From contig NZ_BMQY01000005.1 in the NCBI RefSeq assembly GCF_014648355.1, positions 62,001 through 126,000 of the forward strand: a stretch of 64,000 bases of DNA, read 5' to 3'. A program made the translations under genes and the position numbers. This DNA comes from Couchioplanes azureus (lineage in GTDB: Bacteria; Actinomycetota; Actinomycetes; Mycobacteriales; Micromonosporaceae). Numbering within the stretch: the stretch's first letter is position 1; every line of letters begins with the position of its first letter. The notes under the pieces were generated by a model that saw nothing but the letters and a program-made list of their open reading frames with translations, was not told where the DNA came from and did not search any database. Shown here piece by piece: positions 62,397-64,000 of the stretch.

Positions 62397-63331
62397 CCGC
62401 GGCCCACCGGCCGGGTCGGCCGCGTCGCGACGGGAGGCGGGGTTCTGCGGTCGCCGCCACCCGCGACGCCCCACACGGCGGCGGCGAGGACGAGCACGCC
62501 GCCCACGATCTGCAGAGCCGACAGGCCCTTGTGCAGCAGCAGCGCCGTCGCGGCGACGCTGACCACGGGCTCCACCACGCTGAGGATGGCGGCCTGGGCC
62601 GGCCCGACCGCCGCCATCCCGGCGAAGAAGCAGCCGATCGCCACGATGGTCGAGATCACGGCCACCCCGGCCACCGCCGCCCAGCCGCGGGGGCTGATCG
62701 TCAGGTCGACGGCCCCGCGGGCGACGCCGGTCACCGCGAACGACACGGCGGCGAAGGCGATCACGTACGCGGCGGTGGTGAACGGCGGCAAGGTGCTGGA
62801 GAAGCGGTCTCCCGCGACGATGTAGACCGCGTACGTGAGGGCCGCGCCGAGTGCCAGCAGCACGCCGGCCAGCCGGACCTCACCGGTCGGTGCGCCCAGC
62901 ACGATGACCACGCCGACCAGTGACAGACCGATCGACGCGAGCCGGGTCAGCGATGGCGGCGTCCGCTCGACGACGGCGGTGAGCAGCACGACGAGCGCGG
63001 GATACAGATAGAGCAGGAGGACCGCCAGGGTCGGCGAGATGTAGCGGACCGCCGAGAAGTACAGAGTGGACTGCGCCGCGTACAGCACCCCGCCGAGCAC
63101 GGCGAGCCGGGCCAGCGCCCGCCGGCCCGGCCACACCAGCCTCCGGGTGAGGGCCAGGTAGCCGAGCAGCGCCGCCGCGGCGATGGTGAACCGCAGCAAC
63201 AGCAGGGTCTGTACGCCCATGCCCTCGGCGTACGCGTACTGGGCGAAGATCGGCATGAGGCCGAAACCCGCGGCGGCGACGACGACGAGCAACCGCCCGC
63301 GCAGATCAGTCCACGACACGGCGACCATCAT
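62393..63331 (-). CDS. EamA/DMT-family transporter
   Basis: This 312-residue protein has ten membrane helices in two EamA halves (~10-145 and ~160-295). It probably exports an amino acid or small metabolite. Its ATG directly follows the stop of the AMP-binding ligase gene, so the two are one operon and the ligase product or a related molecule may be the cargo. This last link is a guess. Confidence 0.9.
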   Translation of the reverse strand: MMVAVSWTDLRGRLLVVVAAAGFGLMPIFAQYAYAEGMGVQTLLLLRFTIAAAALLGYLALTRRLVWPGRRALARLAVLGGVLYAAQSTLYFSAVRYISPTLAVLLLYLYPALVVLLTAVVERTPPSLTRLASIGLSLVGVVIVLGAPTGEVRLAGVLLALGAALTYAVYIVAGDRFSSTLPPFTTAAYVIAFAAVSFAVTGVARGAVDLTISPRGWAAVAGVAVISTIVAIGCFFAGMAAVGPAQAAILSVVEPVVSVAATALLLHKGLSALQIVGGVLVLAAAVWGVAGGGDRRTPPPVATRPTRPVGRG

Positions 63332-64000
63332 CTACTTGTGGCCCTTCGCCGTCAGCGGCAGGACCTCGCATCGCTTCGGCCGTTCCGCCGGCAGCAGCTG
63401 CCGGAGCAGGTCGCGGCGCAGTGCCGCACCGGTATCGGTCCGGTCGGTGAACAGGCGTACCCGGATCTGCGGCTCGCCGTGCTCGTCCGGCGCGCAGGTG
63501 ACCTCGGCGGACGCGACGCCGGGAAGCGCCTCGGCGACCCGGCGGACCGAGCGCAGCGACACCTTGCTGCCGTGCACCACCACGGAGTCGGAGCGCCGCG
63601 CCTGGAAGTGGAGATATCCGTCCGGATCGATCCGGAAGATGTCGCCGGTGGCGATGCGGCCGTCGGGCAGGATGCGGCTGCCGGCCACCGCGTCCGTGCG
63701 GCCGACCTTGCGCACCATCCGGGTGTCGGTGCTCACCAGCAGTTCCCCGGCGCCGTCGGCGCCGTCGCCCAGCGCCACGCCGACCCCGTCCAGCGGCAGG
63801 CCGACGGAGGACCAGCGGTGCGGCGGCTCGCGGTGCGCGGCCAGCGTGCTGACCCGCGGCCCCGCCTCGGTCAGGCCGTAGGTCAGGTAGACCTCGACGC
63901 CGGGGCAGTGGTCGAGCAGCCGGGCGACGTCGGCGGCCGCGAGCGCGTCCCCGCCCACGGTGAGCATCCGCAGCGGCGCCGGAGGCTTCCACTCGGCGGC
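63332..64000 (-). CDS. AMP-binding ligase, 3' part only
   Basis: This is the C-terminal ~223 residues of an ANL-superfamily enzyme; the N-terminus is outside the window. It has the A5-type motif VYLTYGLTEAGPRVSTL, then the A7/A8 region RIATGDIFRIDPDGYLHFQARRSDSVVVHGSKVSL and the catalytic lysine GHK at the very end. The chain stops at the lysine, so there is no carrier or reductase domain after it. It is upstream of EamA with no gap. Confidence 0.88.
   Translation of the reverse strand, partial: AAEWKPPAPLRMLTVGGDALAAADVARLLDHCPGVEVYLTYGLTEAGPRVSTLAAHREPPHRWSSVGLPLDGVGVALGDGADGAGELLVSTDTRMVRKVGRTDAVAGSRILPDGRIATGDIFRIDPDGYLHFQARRSDSVVVHGSKVSLRSVRRVAEALPGVASAEVTCAPDEHGEPQIRVRLFTDRTDTGAALRRDLLRQLLPAERPKRCEVLPLTAKGHK

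Overview
The window is chromosomal DNA of a high-GC actinomycete. Strong third-position GC bias, a WhiB regulator, MtrAB-LpqB, the F420 pathway (fbiA, cofE, fbiC), DUF397 and DUF5753 proteins, and many leaderless-type promoters point to the Micromonosporaceae, with Actinoplanes or a close relative my best guess. The guess rests on gene content and order; no rRNA is present to confirm it. I see no insertion sequence, prophage, CRISPR array or tRNA gene. The one structural RNA gene is tmRNA.

Region by region. 1-1.9 kb: a pair of MEDS-domain regulators, one with STAS and one with a GHKL ATPase. 2.4-9 kb: trans-translation and division block on the minus strand, in transcription order prfB, ftsE, ftsX, an M23 peptidase, smpB and ssrA. 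9.3-17.3 kb: proline catabolism (pruA), a membrane protein with a repeat tail, a small excisionase-like HTH gene, an Rv3235-like gene and secA. 17.8-26.2 kb: a tandem GNAT enzyme, hpf, comF and mtrA-mtrB-lpqB. 26.3-30.9 kb: the iron importer efeUOB with predicted IdeR/DtxR boxes, then a DUF5753/DUF397 pair. 31-38.7 kb: ahcY, then mannose-phosphate metabolism (manB, Trm112, SIS protein, CDF transporter, manA). 38.8-43.5 kb: two aldehyde dehydrogenases around a GAF regulator, plus DUF779. 43.5-54.3 kb: a methyltransferase, a polysaccharide deacetylase, then an order that recalls the mycobacterial Rv3255c-Rv3264c neighbourhood: DUF3499, zincin-like protein, whiB, fbiC, fbiA, cofE, NUDIX and mannose-1-phosphate guanylyltransferase. 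54.3-59.4 kb: glycosyltransferase, TIGR03089, acetoacetyl-CoA synthetase, thioesterase and a lone receiver protein. 59.5-62.4 kb: a five-gene cassette of WXG/type VII-like proteins without secretion machinery. 62.4-64 kb: an EamA transporter and the 3' part of an AMP-binding ligase.

How the parts connect. Mannose-6-P isomerase, phosphomannomutase, the SIS isomerase-like protein and mannose-1-P guanylyltransferase can supply GDP-mannose to glycosyltransferases such as the one at 54.3 kb. fbiC, fbiA and cofE supply most of F420 synthesis, but the nitroreductase half of mycobacterial FbiB is missing here. FtsEX and the coiled-coil M23 hydrolase form a probable septal cell-wall hydrolysis unit. 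SmpB and tmRNA form the ribosome-rescue pair.

The less ordinary signals are these. About a dozen genes have a TAnnnT -10 element 6-8 nt before the start codon, including three copies of TAGGCT-N6-GTG. Two identical-architecture GCAAAC-N4-GCAAAC direct repeats lie before a BldC-like HTH gene and its neighbour. There are many minisatellites with periods of 18, 21, 22 or 26 bp, both inside genes and between them. The WXG cassette is an orphan. All functional names come from recognising motifs and gene order by eye; no database search was run.
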